DNA from: Callorhinus ursinus
Lineage: Eukaryota; Chordata; Mammalia; Carnivora; Otariidae
Assembly: GCF_003265705.1 (NCBI RefSeq)
Contig: NW_020312968.1
Coordinates: forward strand, 3,157,519-3,221,518
DNA: 64,000 nucleotides
Reading direction: 5' to 3'
In this document: positions 37,300 to 49,045 of the stretch, in pieces
Layout of the letters: every line of letters starts with the position of its first letter
How positions within the stretch are numbered: the first letter of the stretch is position 1
Position numbers and translations under genes: made by a program
Notes under the pieces: model-generated
The model's input: the letters and a program-made list of their open reading frames with translations, nothing else
Databases searched by the model: none
Told to the model about the DNA's origin: nothing

Positions 37300-39080
37300 C
37301 TGTGACTTGGGACCAAGAGAGTTATGACAATACAGTGTCCGTCCCCGAAAATGAATTCCTTGAGTTCCCCACACACAGACTTCTCCAAATGAAAATAAAA
37401 CCACAAACCCCAGAGTGTATCTGTTTGCAGGAGGGGGTTTCTGGTAATTAGCTTAGATTGCAACAAATGGCACACACAGACTGTTGGCTCTGCATGTGTG
37501 CTCTAAGATTGGTGTTTACCCTATTAGATTCCAATTTAAGAATGTCATAAAGTTTATCAGTGAGCTAATGGAAACTAACAAGAACACATATATAAGTGGT
37601 GAGAGGCGTGTGCCTTGATACATAGATTTTTTTAGACTTCAAAAAAATCACTTTCATTGGGTTGATAGCAAAGGGGACACAACCATATTCCTCCACTTAA
37701 ACTTGGTGATCGTTGAGTATTTTTAGGAAATGAGTTGTCAGCAGAAAGGCTTCATTAGACCCATCAGGATATCTGCCCATGAAGAACGAATCCCAAACTG
37801 TACTGACAGTTTCCTTGAGCCAAAATGATGAAGCACCTCTGACAAAAGCCATATTGTGCTCCCCATGTGAGGAGCATGAGGAACAAAAGAGACAGTTTGA
37901 TCTTCATTTGGTCAGGTTAATATTGACACAGCTTAGAAAAATCAGAAGTGTGTGTAATGTACATGTACAGCTAGTGTTCTAGAGACTTGACTGGTGGTTT
38001 CCATAAATCAGAAAAGGGTACCCAGAGAGGAAGGAAGGTTTCCTGCTTTCTCGAAATATTGTTCAAACTAGATGATTTATTTTTACAAAGAAAAATAAAT
38101 AAAGCTGTAAGTTTTCAAGCTCATGGCTCAAAACAAGCCAATAGGGATTTTTTAAACATCTATACACAATTATGGAAATAATTCAGTGTTATTATCTGGT
38201 AGCTGGAGTGTTGCCCAGGCTCCACCATTTCAAAAATAACACATGACTAATGAGTGGATTTTCCATTACGCATGGGTCCTGAGTTATTCATTCCCATATA
38301 GAAATCCTTATAAACACACATAAATTCTAACAAAGGGGCCCTTAGGGGGGAACAACAGTGTAGCCCTTTTCCTGCCGAGTCCTTGCATCCATATTGTATC
38401 GAAAAGTTTTGATGATTATAGGTCTGTCCTTAAAGAAAATGTAAATTAGGCTGAGCTCGTTAATGAGATCATGACTTATTTATCTTTAATTGGTTGTGAA
38501 CCTCTCCACATTGCAAGTATTCAATCTACTATTAACCAGTTGTGAGAGTCTGCCTAGGACATCTCCTCTATGAAGTATCATTCTTCAGGGCAACTCTCTG
38601 TGGTTGTAACATTGGTTCTCTTTATGATGGAGACAGTAAGGATGGTACAAGACTTCAACTTGCTTAATTTCAGATTGATCTGAAACCACTCCACCTTATT
38701 TTAAATAAGAAGTTCTTAATTTAAACCTGTGCTTCTGGATGAACTCTTTACCCCTCCACCTCCCCTTCTCTCTCTCTCTCCTTTGCTCTCTCTCTTCATT
38801 AATGATATGGTTATAGGAGATAATAACTATTTCTCCCATGACATGAAAACAATAATTTTCAATTTTCAGCAAACATGTGCTCTCTCCTTCTCTTCCTGAA
38901 TTCTTTGACCCAAATGATGACCTTACTAGGGTGATTGTTCAAAAGACTCTTGGTTTCTCCTGCAATACTTATGATGTGCTTGACCTACACTGAAGCGTCT
39001 GTTTGCGGATTGATACATTCTTTTGTCTTGGATGCTTATGCTTTTATAGGGGGACTTTGCTTGAAATGATGTAGGTTCTT
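37300..39080. other. Unique intronic sequence, nothing recognised
   Basis: No identifiable repeat or gene. Short CT-rich runs near 38760-38800. Confidence 0.5.
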
Positions 39081-39084
39081 CTGT

Positions 39085-39545
39085 TAACCTTAAAAATTAA
39101 AACTGTCAGTTATTTTACCAGCAAAAATGGGTTTATTCAGGAATAGTAGAGAATTGCAATCCAGGTCAAGCAAGCTATGGAAAACCATAGGCAAGCCAGC
39201 AGAACAAAGGAGAGGAACACTTTTACAGAGGAAGTGGGGGAGCAGGGAAGGCTGTTTGTTGTAAACAAAAAGTCCATTGGAGTAAACTGGGAGTTTGAAG
39301 TATCATGGCTTTCATTGGCTGAGTTGTGACAGTCTCTCATTGGCTGGGCTGTTGCCAAGGCAGAAGGAAAGCCTTTCTTGCTCCTCCTGGGGGAGTAAAG
39401 TAGTGTTTGTGTGCATGGTCTGTCTCTTCCTGTTGGCTTTACAATTGATAACAAGTGGTAAAGTGTGAGAGCTTCCCTTGCTGCCCTCCTGACATCATTC
39501 TAAATGAGGTTCCCTTTATTAATTTTTTTTTTTACTTTTTTCCCC
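39085..39545 (-). mobile_element. Possible solo LTR, antisense
   Basis: TTTTACCAGCAAAAATGGGTTTATTCAGGAATAG reads on the other strand as a polyadenylation region (CTGAATAAACCC), as at the R region of many LTRs. CTTTCATTGGCTGAG and CTCTCATTGGCTGGG give paired ATTGG (CCAAT) boxes. Both ends are uncertain. Confidence 0.35.
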
Positions 39546-40224
39546 TTTAATTAATTGTAACACTTCCTATTAAGATACCCATTCCCTTCTGGTTAAAAAA
39601 TTACCTCTTTTTTCTCCCCATCCATCTTCTGCAAGCCTAATTCCTGGTTTCTCTGGGCTTTTGAGCAAAAGAAATGTAATGTTGGGAGCATCCTTAAAGT
39701 TTTTATATCCTAAATGTAAATTGAGATTCTTCCATGGTGTGTTGAAGCTACCAAAGGAAGCACAACTACATGGGGGTAACTCTGGGTAACCCGTGACCAT
39801 GCCAGTTCTCCTGCTTTTTATGTTTTCTGCATACACATGCATGCTCAACTTTTTAAAAGTACATATTGCTGCAAAAATGTCACAACATTCTTCTTCATAG
39901 CAGTTTCTTTGGGTGAGTTTTCAATTTTAGGCCTATACATACAGTTAATGGTCAGCCTATACTTATATTTTAGAGAGTAGATGAAAAACTGGAAATTGGT
40001 CATAAAGCATGATAATATTGAATCATCAAAAAATATAAGCAGCTCATTATTATTATTATTTGTTAAAATCAAGGGTGTGGCTTGCTTGTGTATAGTAACA
40101 AGGGCAAATCTATACTAAATAGTCATACATGGAGTAGCAAAAAAGTGTTTTTTATTACATCATTACATTAAAACCAGAATTCACTAGTAGTATCTTTGGT
40201 GATGAAGTATTTCTCATTCATGTG

Positions 40225-40410
40225 GAGGTTAGAACATGGGTTCAACTCCCATTTTTTACCTGGATGAGCCGTGTGACATTACTTCTCAGAGCCTCCTTTT
40301 TCTCTGTGTGAAACAGAGATGATGTTACCCACCTCATCAGGGCATCTTAAAGTTTAAATGAGATGATGCAAAGCATGTAACAGAGTGCTCAATGCAGACA
40401 CAGTGCTTGA
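40225..40410 (+). repeat. MIR relic
   Basis: GGTTCAACTCCCATTTTTTACC, TTACTTCTCAGAGCCTCC and TTAAATGAGATGATGCAAAGC. Confidence 0.65.
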
Positions 40411-41581
40411 TTAAATTATGATAGGCAATTCACTACTGGTTTAAATGAAAATCATATTGATATACATATGTTACATACTCATTTATATAATGTAGCATTT
40501 TCAATTTTCACAAAATCTTTTCCCAATAGAGCTCTCTCTTTAGCTATGAAGAATATTATGTACTGTCTGACTCTATTTTCAAAGTATGATGTATAATATA
40601 GTTTTAAGAGACCCAGTGAAGTTTTTACTACTAAAATGCCTTGGCGGGCTTATAAAAATAAGAACAATAGAGCTTTCTTTTTTTTTTTTTGTTAAATGAC
40701 ATCTGGTAAAAACATGGGAAATATCTTTGCTTACCAATTAAAGAGTGGATGAAAAACAGAGTAAATGAAATCTCTTAATTTATGCATTTTGTGTTCTCAT
40801 AAATCATTTTCCTGTCAAAATTATCATACTTTATTATTGCTGAATATTTTAAACATCATAATGGAATTTTGGTAGCATAAATCATAAAGCTTTCAGTTAG
40901 AACATTTGTGTACACACCTCAGCATTTTTCTTATATCTTGATGAAAAAAAAATAGTCCTCGTCTAGAAATAAATCCATGCAGAGTATAAATGTCAAAGTA
41001 TACTCTTAAATTTCAGTAACTCAGCAATCCATGCTGGTCATTGTGCTTGCAAGGTAGTTATGGATTGTCAAACTATGTTTCTAAGACTCACTGTTCCCCC
41101 AAAATGAAGCTATACATGCTTCTGTTTTCATTTTGGGAACGATTTTTATCGTACCTACAAAAAAATTACCTGCTCACTTGATTTTTCTATTTCCTCTAAG
41201 AAGAAAAGAATCTCAAACGTAATAAATCCTGGCATAGCTTGTCCATGACATTAGAAAATCATTTATTTCATTTAATAAAAGCCTTACTCAATATATTTCA
41301 CTTATAATTTGTAAGAGAGACAACTGTTTTTGGATTATTTGTGTAATCTAGAATGATGGACCTAAATTGAAAGTGTTAGCATGAGGAGTAACATTTACAG
41401 AAGGGCATGTGGCACTTGGAGATGAAACAGTGGGAATGATGGAGCGGGCTCTCCCCATGGTGATTTAGCAGAAGGAGAAATCACCACGCAATTTTTTGAT
41501 GCTTTAAAAGCTGTTATTTGTGTATTGGCAAATAGAAGTTCATTCACTGAGTGTAACTTGGAATTAAAGATAAAGATTCCA

Positions 41582-41765
41582 GGGGCGCCTGGGTGGTTCA
41601 GTTGGTTAAGCGGCTGCCTTCGGCTCAGGTCATGAGCTCAGGGTCCTGGGATCGAGCCCCACCTCGGGCTCCCTGCTCAGTGGAAAGCCTGCTTCTCCCT
41701 CTCTCACTCCCCCTGCTTGTGTTCCCTCTCTGTCTGTCAAATAAATAAATAAAATCTTAAAAAAA
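41582..41765 (+). repeat. CAN SINE with 10-bp target duplication
   Basis: AAAGATTCCA lies at 41572-41581 and 41766-41775. Near-consensus, so probably a younger copy. Confidence 0.92.
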
Positions 41766-42464
41766 AAAGATTCCATTAATGAGATAAACATTGTTTACCC
41801 ATTTTTTAAATGTTATAATCATTTTTAAATGACTTTGCTTCACATTTAACTTTGTATAACTTCCTCAATCCCCTCACCTTTAAAAATTTTACATGCGAGT
41901 CACTTAAGTGATGTGTTTGTGACTATGATTTGAAAGTTCATATATATTATAAAGGATATAAGGCAAGAAATTTTAATAGGAATAACCAGTTCCTATACCA
42001 AAATTTGTAAAATAGCAGCATACTATTCTCTTGTGAGACTTTTTCATAATTCGTGTAACCATTTATTTATTGTTGGACATTTAGGTTGTTTCTAAGTTTT
42101 AGTTATTAAAGTAATAATCCAGTGAATAGCTTTGTCCACAAACCTTTCGTGTACATATCTGATTATTTCTTTAGAATGTGTTTCTAATAGTGTGTGAGAA
42201 TGCCCCTTAGGAAATATTTACCAATAATAGGAAAAGAGAAGATGAAATATTTTACTATCAAAGGATTTCTGTGATTATCAGTGAGCTCAGATATTTACTG
42301 GCATTTGTATTTCAATTGTGAAAGTCTTACGGTCAAATGTTTTTCTGTTGCTATGTTTACTTTTTCCCATTGATTTATAAGAACTCAATTTTGAGGACAT
42401 TAAGACTTCCTCCTCTCAATTAAAAAATAAATAAAATGATAGTAAATAACAGCGATTACATTGA

Positions 42465-43325
42465 AAACTTTTGAGTGGCTGTAAGCAGAGAAGTGTCGTG
42501 ATTCTGCTCACATTTTTAAAAGCTCTCTCTTGGTGCGGCGGGAAAAGCTGATTATAAGACACAAAAGCAGTTCCAGGGAGACCAGTCAGAAGGCTGTCGC
42601 CGCCGTTCAAGCAAGAGATGATGGTGACTGTGGCTAGGACAGTAAGAGAGACAGACAGAAGGGTTTGGACTTGAACCATGTTTTAGAAGTAAAATTCACA
42701 GGATTTGCTGATGGATGAGGAATGAGAAAAGAAAAGAATCAATGATTTCTAGATGTTTGGCTTGGGTAACTGAATGCCTGGTGGTGCCATTTAATGATAT
42801 GGGGGAAACTGAGTTGGAGGTAGGTTTTGTTTGTTTTTGTTTTTGTTTTTAATTTGAGATGCTTATTAGACATTTACATAGAAACACTATGTGGATAGAC
42901 AAGGATAGAGTTCGGGTGGATGCAGCTTGGTTGTCACTGGTAGACAGATGGTTTGAAAAAGCCAGGCAACTGGAGGAGATTCCCCAAAGAGAGTGTATGG
43001 GTAAAGAAGAGAAAGAGTTGTAAAAACACAGTCTGAGGCATGAACATTGAGAGTTTGAAAAGGAAGAGGAACCAGCAGAGATGACCTAAGGGTAGCCCGG
43101 GAGCTGGGAGAAAAACAAGGAGAGTGTGATGTCAGCAAAGTGAAGGAATGATGTGTTTTAGGAAGGGGGGAGGGTCAACCTCGTGGAATTCTTTGGAGAA
43201 GCCAAATAGAGTCAGAACAGGAAAATGACTTTTGGATATTGCCACCTAGAAGTGATTGGTACTTTTGAGAAGAGCAGTTTCAGTGGGAGGATGGAGGCAG
43301 AAACCGGACAGAGGGATTCAGAAGA
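42465..43325 (+). repeat. Old mammal-wide repeat, family not certain
   Basis: Several phrases recur in a familiar dispersed mammalian repeat: GCTCTCTCTTGGTGCGG, AGAGATGATGGTGACTG, ACAGGATTTGCTGATGGATGAGG, TTTGAGATGCTTATTAGACATTT, and AAGAGCAGTTTCAGTGG. I recognise the unit but cannot name the family reliably. A GTTTTTGTTTTT-rich run lies at about 42826-42850. Confidence 0.45.
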
Positions 43326-44959
43326 CAATAGAGGATAGGAATATACAAGCAATGTCAGAAGAGTGGGTTTTTCTCTCCCAGGGAATAGCCACATTTCAGT
43401 ACTCAAATGTTTACAAGACATTGGTTAGATCACCTTTTATTTCATGCAATGCACTACAGCTATTGGCACATAGCATAAAGACTCAATTTTTCAGAGCAAT
43501 GGAATAAGAACTAAAACAGGATTTTGTGAGAGAATGGATTTTTCCACTGCATTTGTCTGCAAACTTTCAACCACAAATGTAATAAATCTCCTGGACACTA
43601 TCACCATCACTCTCTCGGTTGTTATATGAGTTAAAGTTAGAGCCATATCATTTCTGTTCCCTGGCTCTTTGTCATCATGATCATCAACCTCACCTTAGCT
43701 TTTGGCTGGGGAATAATAAAGCCTTTTTCTCCCCACACTTCTGGGGTCTTCCAACTCATTCCAAAACTAGAAATCACTCGGGCAAAAGGACTCATGACCT
43801 CTAAAAATGTTTAATGATCGAATCTTTGGACCCACGGGTGACAAAGGACAGTGACAGGGAGCACTTCCCCTTCTTCGTAGCTGATGTATTGGAGTAGGCT
43901 GGGTTTTGTGCCAGCCAGTTAGTTCCCAGCTATGATGATTAGTAAAGCAACTTTGTAAATGCCTTGCAGCAATCTCCGGCTGGGGTCCTGCTGCTAAGGT
44001 GGAAGGCTGTATGGTGGGGGGGGGGGGTGGTAAGTTACAGTTGGAGCTCTTCATTTTCTAAACCTTTGGCAAATTGAGTGAGATATACATACGCATATGT
44101 ATATAATTTTAACTGAAGGTGGAGGAGACATTTTGGAGACATTTGAGCAGATTAACAAATAGTATTTGTATACATGTAACTAAAACAGTAATTTATCAGG
44201 TAGAAGGCAGATGGGGGGAATAAAATGCCAACCTGTATGTACAGTTGGGTTGTGTTGATGATGAAGTGGTGTTTATTCAGGGCCAGCCTAGCTTGTCAGC
44301 AACATAAGAACCGTGGTAGCACATGACTCCCTGCGTAGCTGGAAGACAATAATAAATTATCTCCTATGCAAACAGCACCGGCATGAAAGCAGAACAAACA
44401 GACTCTGCCTCCCAGATTCCTGAAGATTCTCACTCATTCTCTTGTTTGATGTTGTTTTCAACACGATCCTCCTGACACACTCCTAAAGTCAGTTAAGATC
44501 AGCTCTGGTTTGGACAATTCTCTGAGGGTAGATAAGACATAGTTGTTGATGATCACCGTTTTGGAGGTGGTGTAACATGAAACATGCCTAAGTGATTTAC
44601 ATAAATCTTTGTTTTTTCAATACTTCATATGGTCGTACGGATTTGGGGGAGTTCACCCAGAGGAGAACTGAGTGTCACCCAAAGGAGCTTGATCTGAATA
44701 ATCACTTGAGGTACATAATGAAAATACAGAATCTTGGACCCAATCCTCGACCCGATAAAGGAGAGCTTCTGGCAAAGTGGTTAAGAAACACACACCCGCC
44801 CCGGGGTGATGTTTATGATGAAGGCAGTGTGAGGAACAAGACGCTGAGGGTTGAGTTAATAAAAATCCCAGTGAAATGACAGCATTGAAAGAACCCAAAG
44901 AAAGGGTCAGAGGGAAATACATCAAAGAACAAATGCCTCCCTTTTTGAAATGGCTTTTC

Positions 44960-45130
44960 AATTTCCAGTGTGCATTCGAATCACCCAGGAGTTTTGGAAA
45001 ATGCAGTTTCTGCTTCAGTAGGTCTGGGGCATGGCCTGAGACTCTGCATTCCTAACAAGATGCTTGGTGTTGCCAATGCCGCTGGACTCGAGTCCAGCAA
45101 GAGCCTAGAGCTGCCATTTGCACACAAAAG
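44960..45130 (+). mobile_element. MER5A-type relic
   Basis: CAGTGTGCATTCGAATCACCCAGGAG, CTTCAGTAGGTCTGGGGCATGG and CATTCCTAACAAGATGCTTGG follow the consensus closely. Confidence 0.75.
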
Positions 45131-45644
45131 AATCCAAACAGATTGGAGCTCAGCCAACAGTTTTGAATAGCAAATGTTCCATAAGTATGGCTTTGAATAA
45201 TGCCGAATCTACTGAATCCTAATCCTGCGCTCAGTTACCAGTTAAACCTGCCTTCTTTGGTTCAAGTGACCTCGCTGGGAGTCTGGTGATAATTGTTATT
45301 GTATGTGAAAAAATCTCTTAAAAGTGTTGTGTATTCTTTCAAGTGTTTATAACTGTATGTGGGGGATTTTATGTACATATTGAAAAAAAAATTGAAAGGA
45401 AAATTTCTAAGCTTTTTGGCCAACGCCTTTAGTCTGGAGGTTGTGGGAGGTTAGATGTAGGTAGTTGCTGTCCATTCTTGTTCTCCTTCGGGACCATAGC
45501 TTCTTTTATAATTCATGATGGCAAAAAGCGCAGCATTGAGGTCCTCTTGAGGGACAACATCTGTGATGATTTGAAATAATTTCATCTACTGAATGTGCAT
45601 TGTGTATAGTATGAGGTCCAATTTAAAAATATATATATCATTTT

Positions 45645-45822
45645 AGGGCTCGGTCGGTTAAGCATCTGCCTTCAGCTCAGGTCATGGTCCCAGGGTCCTG
45701 GGATCGAGGCCCACATCAGGCTCCCTGCTCAGCGGGAAGTCTGCTTCTCCCTGTCCCCACCCCCAGCTCATGCGCTCTCTCTCTCTTTCAAATAAATAAA
45801 CAAATAAATAATATTTTTAAAA
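45645..45822 (+). repeat. CAN SINE, head-truncated
   Basis: The head begins only at AGGGCTCGGTCGGTTAAG. ATATATCATTTT lies at 45633-45644 and 45823-45834. Confidence 0.9.
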
Positions 45823-46005
45823 ATATATCATTTTTAATATCTACTTCTATTGTGGGTGAATTAATTTTTTAAGTATCTTTTTAAAGATTATTACTATGAC
45901 ACTTGGGCAATAAATAAAAAGCATGAAAACTGACAGCATGCTTTCTGGGACACATGATGCCAAAAGCTATTGTATTGGAACATCGTAAATTTCATGGCCA
46001 AGTCA

Positions 46006-46510
46006 GTACAATAGATCCTTGTTATTCAGCAACAATGTATCCTGAGAGCTTTGTGAATTCCCATGTGCAAGTCCTTGTGCCCAAAAAGGGCAACGTTCTC
46101 CTGAGATGCCTAGCTAGTGGGAACAGCTGCTGCCGAAGTAGACAACAACTCCTTGAGGGCTGGACGCTCGCGATGGGCTGGGCCCCCACACCTGTCAGGT
46201 GTCTCGTGTGGCCTCTCAGGGGCCTCATAGACCTTGACATTCAACTCAGCAGAAGGACAGAGTACGTGTGTTATGGATATTTTAAGCGGCTGGTAAATAA
46301 TCTAAGCCGCAAATATGAAATCCACAGGTTTCAAAGAACGACCATGCACAAACATAAATCTGGGCATGGAACATGCCCGCATCTCTATGCACTGCACTGT
46401 CTAGCTCCTTGTCGCAGCTATCTGGGGAGGGTGTACGTGGCCCCCCCTTCCTATGGTACATATTTCTGTATCGCTTTAATACTTTACCAGTGGCACACAC
46501 AGTTCTGATG
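46006..46510 (+). other. Unidentified segment with a 184-codon open frame, perhaps a Tigger-like relic
   Basis: The frame 45954-46508 is open but its product resembles no family I know. The sequence TACAATAGATCCTTGTTATTCAGCAACAATG resembles pogo/Tigger-type terminal sequence, so a decayed DNA transposon is the favoured reading. Local G+C content exceeds that of its surroundings. No start context or splice sites support a gene. Confidence 0.25.
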
Positions 46511-46600
46511 CCTCTCTGAACAAAAATTAATAGAATTCTTTGTATCTCTTGAGTGCACATTGTGGTGATTTCAACTGTCAGTGGATTGTCTATGATGATC

Positions 46601-46603
<3 letters not shown>

Positions 46604-46642
<39 letters not shown>
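46604..46642 (+). repeat. (TG)n microsatellite
   Basis: About 19 TG units followed by TATGTATAC. Confidence 0.97.
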
Positions 46643-46646
<4 letters not shown>

Positions 46647-46724
46647 ATACTGTGATAGAAGATTATGTAGCAAAGGCTGATTTTGTGTGTCTATCTCTCC
46701 AGTCATTCAGAAACATTTTTTGAG

Positions 46725-46932
46725 GGGCACCTGGGTGGCTCAGTCAGTTAAGCATCTGCCTTCAGCTTACATCATGATCCCGGAGCCCTGGGATCGAGCC
46801 CCATCTTGGGCTCCCTGCTTAGCTGGGAGTCTGCTTCTCCCTCTCCCTCCCCCACCCCCGACTCATGCCCTCTCTCTCTCTCTCTCCCTTGCTCTCTCTC
46901 TCTCAAGTAAATAAATAAAATCTTTAAAACAA
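46725..46932 (+). repeat. CAN SINE with target duplication
   Basis: AAACATTTTTTGAG (46711-46724) and AAACATTTTTGAG (46933-46945) flank it, differing by one T. Confidence 0.9.
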
Positions 46933-47491
46933 AAACATTTTTGAGCAACTAGTATATGCCAGACATTATGCTAGGAGCTAATGTATGGTCTTCAGTTCAT
47001 TTCTTTAAAAAAGAGAGATAACTATGCCAACAAAGTGGTTCTCATTGCTGTTAACAAAACTGAAAAAGGCCAGGACATATTTGAAGATGATGTGAGCCAC
47101 AGGTTTGTGGCAGTGGGCTCCTTTTCCCCAATGATTCATTCTTTCTTAGCTAGCACATAGAGCAAGAAGATCTGATATCATAGCCCTTCCATAGATCTCT
47201 CGGTCTCCTACACCAGAATAAAAAGCATATAGTTAACTTAGCTAGATTCATCCTTAAGGATTCTTTTTGGCTTTATAATAATCATTGGAAAACAATTATT
47301 AAAAAAAGAACAATAACTTCCTCCTATTTTTCTAGTGATAGGTTGTTATAATAGTCAGGAGCTATTCCTAATCCTGTGAATAGTAAAAGGAAAAGTATTC
47401 CTTACAAAGTCAACGTTCAAATAAATATTTTAGGAAAGAACTCTTAAGACATTTAGTCCTTGTCTAAACTATCTTAATAATGGCCAAGACT

Positions 47492-47718
47492 TCTGGGGCA
47501 CCTGAGTGGCTCAGTCAGTTAAGCCTCTGACTCTTGGTTTCAGTTAAGGTCAGGATCTCAGGGTGAGATGGAGCCCCATGGGGGCTCTGCGTGTAGCCGG
47601 GAGTCTGCTTGGGATTCTCTTCTCTCCCTCTCCCTCTGTACACCCTCCCCCGCTCCTCCCCCTCTTCCCCTCCAGCTCATGCACGCTCACTTTCTCTCTT
47701 TCTCTCTAAAAAATAAAA
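47492..47718 (+). repeat. CAN SINE with 16-bp target duplication, about 220 bp before exon 7
   Basis: AATAATGGCCAAGACT lies at 47476-47491 and 47719-47734. It is the closest mobile insertion to the exon 7 acceptor. Confidence 0.92.
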
Positions 47719-47939
47719 AATAATGGCCAAGACTCCTTCCTTCCTTGGGTTAGGTAAACAAACAAGCAAAGGACATTTTAAGCCATAGCATGAAAGTTTG
47801 CGAACTTGTGTGTTTCTCTCACTTGCCTCTGATAATAAATAGCTGTCACGACACATCACAACGCGGGACAAATCTGTGGCACAACTCCCTGAGGCGAGGG
47901 AGTCTGGCATTAATATCAACTGGCCTGTTGTTGTTTCAG

Positions 47940-48098
47940 GACTGTATGTTTCACAGCAATATCAGCAGTGACTTGAAAGCATTTGCAGACAAGTTCGGTT
48001 TTGATGTTCTCATCCTCCTGGCCAGCTACCTGCTGGAGGAAGAGCAACCCAGACGGCAGATTGCTGTGTACTCCCAGAACCTCGAGCTGTGCAGTCAG
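47940..48098 (+). CDS. PRUNE2: PRUNE2 exon (human exon 7), end of PRUNE/DHHA2-like region
   Basis: This 159-nt exon encodes exactly 53 codons in phase 0/0, from DCMFHSNISSDLKAF to YSQNLELCSQ. The acceptor is TTGTTTCAG ending at 47939 and the donor is CAG|GTAAAG at 48098/48099. The translation matches my memory of the mammalian PRUNE2 segment just before the giant exon: SNISSDLKAF, then KFGFDVLIL, then EEQPRRQIAVYS. PRUNE2 is an exopolyphosphatase/DHH-family relative of PRUNE1 fused to a BNIP2-type BCH domain. This exon belongs to the part resembling the DHHA2 domain of PRUNE1. Joining to the next exon keeps the frame (ELCSQ|ICCELEE), which confirms both splice sites. The frame also stays open about 150 nt upstream of the acceptor and 42 nt past the donor, but that is intron. 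Exon numbering is from memory of the human gene. Confidence 0.93.
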
Positions 48099-48249
48099 GT
48101 AAAGACCTCCTTCCGTCCGGCCCATTTGACTGCTTCCTAACCTGCTGGCTCTCACAACACGCGGTGGGATGGGTGGCTCAAGGAAACGGACCCAAGAGAT
48201 AAGGTCCTAGAGTGTGAGTTTTAAGAAATGTTGGGGGTATTTTGCACAT

Positions 48250-48430
48250 TGGGCCATTTGTGTATGTACATATTTATATTTAAATATGTTTTATTTATAT
48301 AAATTTATATAAATTATAATATATTATTTAGTTTTTATTAATAAAACATTAAAATATACTTATATAAATTACAATATTTATATATTATTTAATATATATT
48401 ATATAAATAAATATAACTATATTCAAATAT
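48250..48430. repeat. A+T-rich low-complexity stretch in intron 7
   Basis: Nearly pure A/T, with repeated TATATAAATTATAAT-type words and some dyad symmetry. Confidence 0.85.
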
Positions 48431-48509
48431 TTACCTCAGAGTTTTAGTTTTCAGTTTTGAGGCTATGCCACCCAAAAATCACCTAATTAGAATTGGCAGT
48501 GAGATAAAT

Positions 48510-49045
48510 ATTGGTCCTTTTTAAAAAATTGAGGTGTAATTGAATATAACATTATATTAGTTACTGGGGTACAGCATAATGACTTGATATTTGTGCATAT
48601 TGTGAAGTGATCACCACTGTAAATGTAGTTAACATCCATCACCATGCATAGTTACAGACAAAAAGGACTTTTAAGATCTACTCTCTTAGCGACTCTCAAA
48701 TATATAATACAGGATTATTAACTATAGTCGCCATCCTGTAACATTACATTCCCAGGACTTATTTATTTTGTAACTGGAAACTCGAACCTTTTGGCTCCCT
48801 TCACCACCAACCCCCACACATACACAAGGCCTTTTATTTTATTTTTAAATTAATTTTGTATTGAAGTATAGTTGACACTCAATGTTCCATTAGTTTCAGG
48901 TATAGAATATAGTGATTCAGCAACTCGGTATATTATGCTGTGCCCACAATGTAGCTACCTACCACCTGTCATCATACTACAGTAATATCATTGACTATAT
49001 TCTATGTGCTGTGCCTTCCATCCTGATGACCACATGGGGCCTTTT
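48510..49045 (-). mobile_element. Two antisense L1 3'-end relics in tandem
   Basis: Two starts of the reversed L1 3' UTR pattern are seen. One is TTGAGGTGTAATTGAATATAAC at about 48525. The other is ATTGAAGTATAGTTGACACTCAATG at about 48855. Both are followed by sequence typical of old L1M 3' UTRs. Confidence 0.6.

Larger units (their letters stand above)
1..47939 (+). other. PRUNE2: PRUNE2 intron upstream of exon 7 (intron 6 in human numbering), partial
   Basis: No exon of PRUNE2 or of any other gene could be recognised before 47940. The stretch ends with a polypyrimidine-rich acceptor (TGTTGTTGTTTCAG) at 47926-47939. Every open frame I inspected here is short, repeat-derived or unlike any family I know. 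Content is interspersed repeats (listed separately) in A+T-rich unique sequence. By synteny with human, this is the intron that hosts the antisense lncRNA PCA3; that placement is established for human and only inferred here. A short PRUNE2 exon of under about 100 bases could have escaped me. Confidence 0.75.

Noticed and set aside
44014..44028. Short poly-G run (about G11) as a G-quadruplex element
   Set aside because: A single G run without spaced G-tracts does not make a quadruplex motif; probably length noise.
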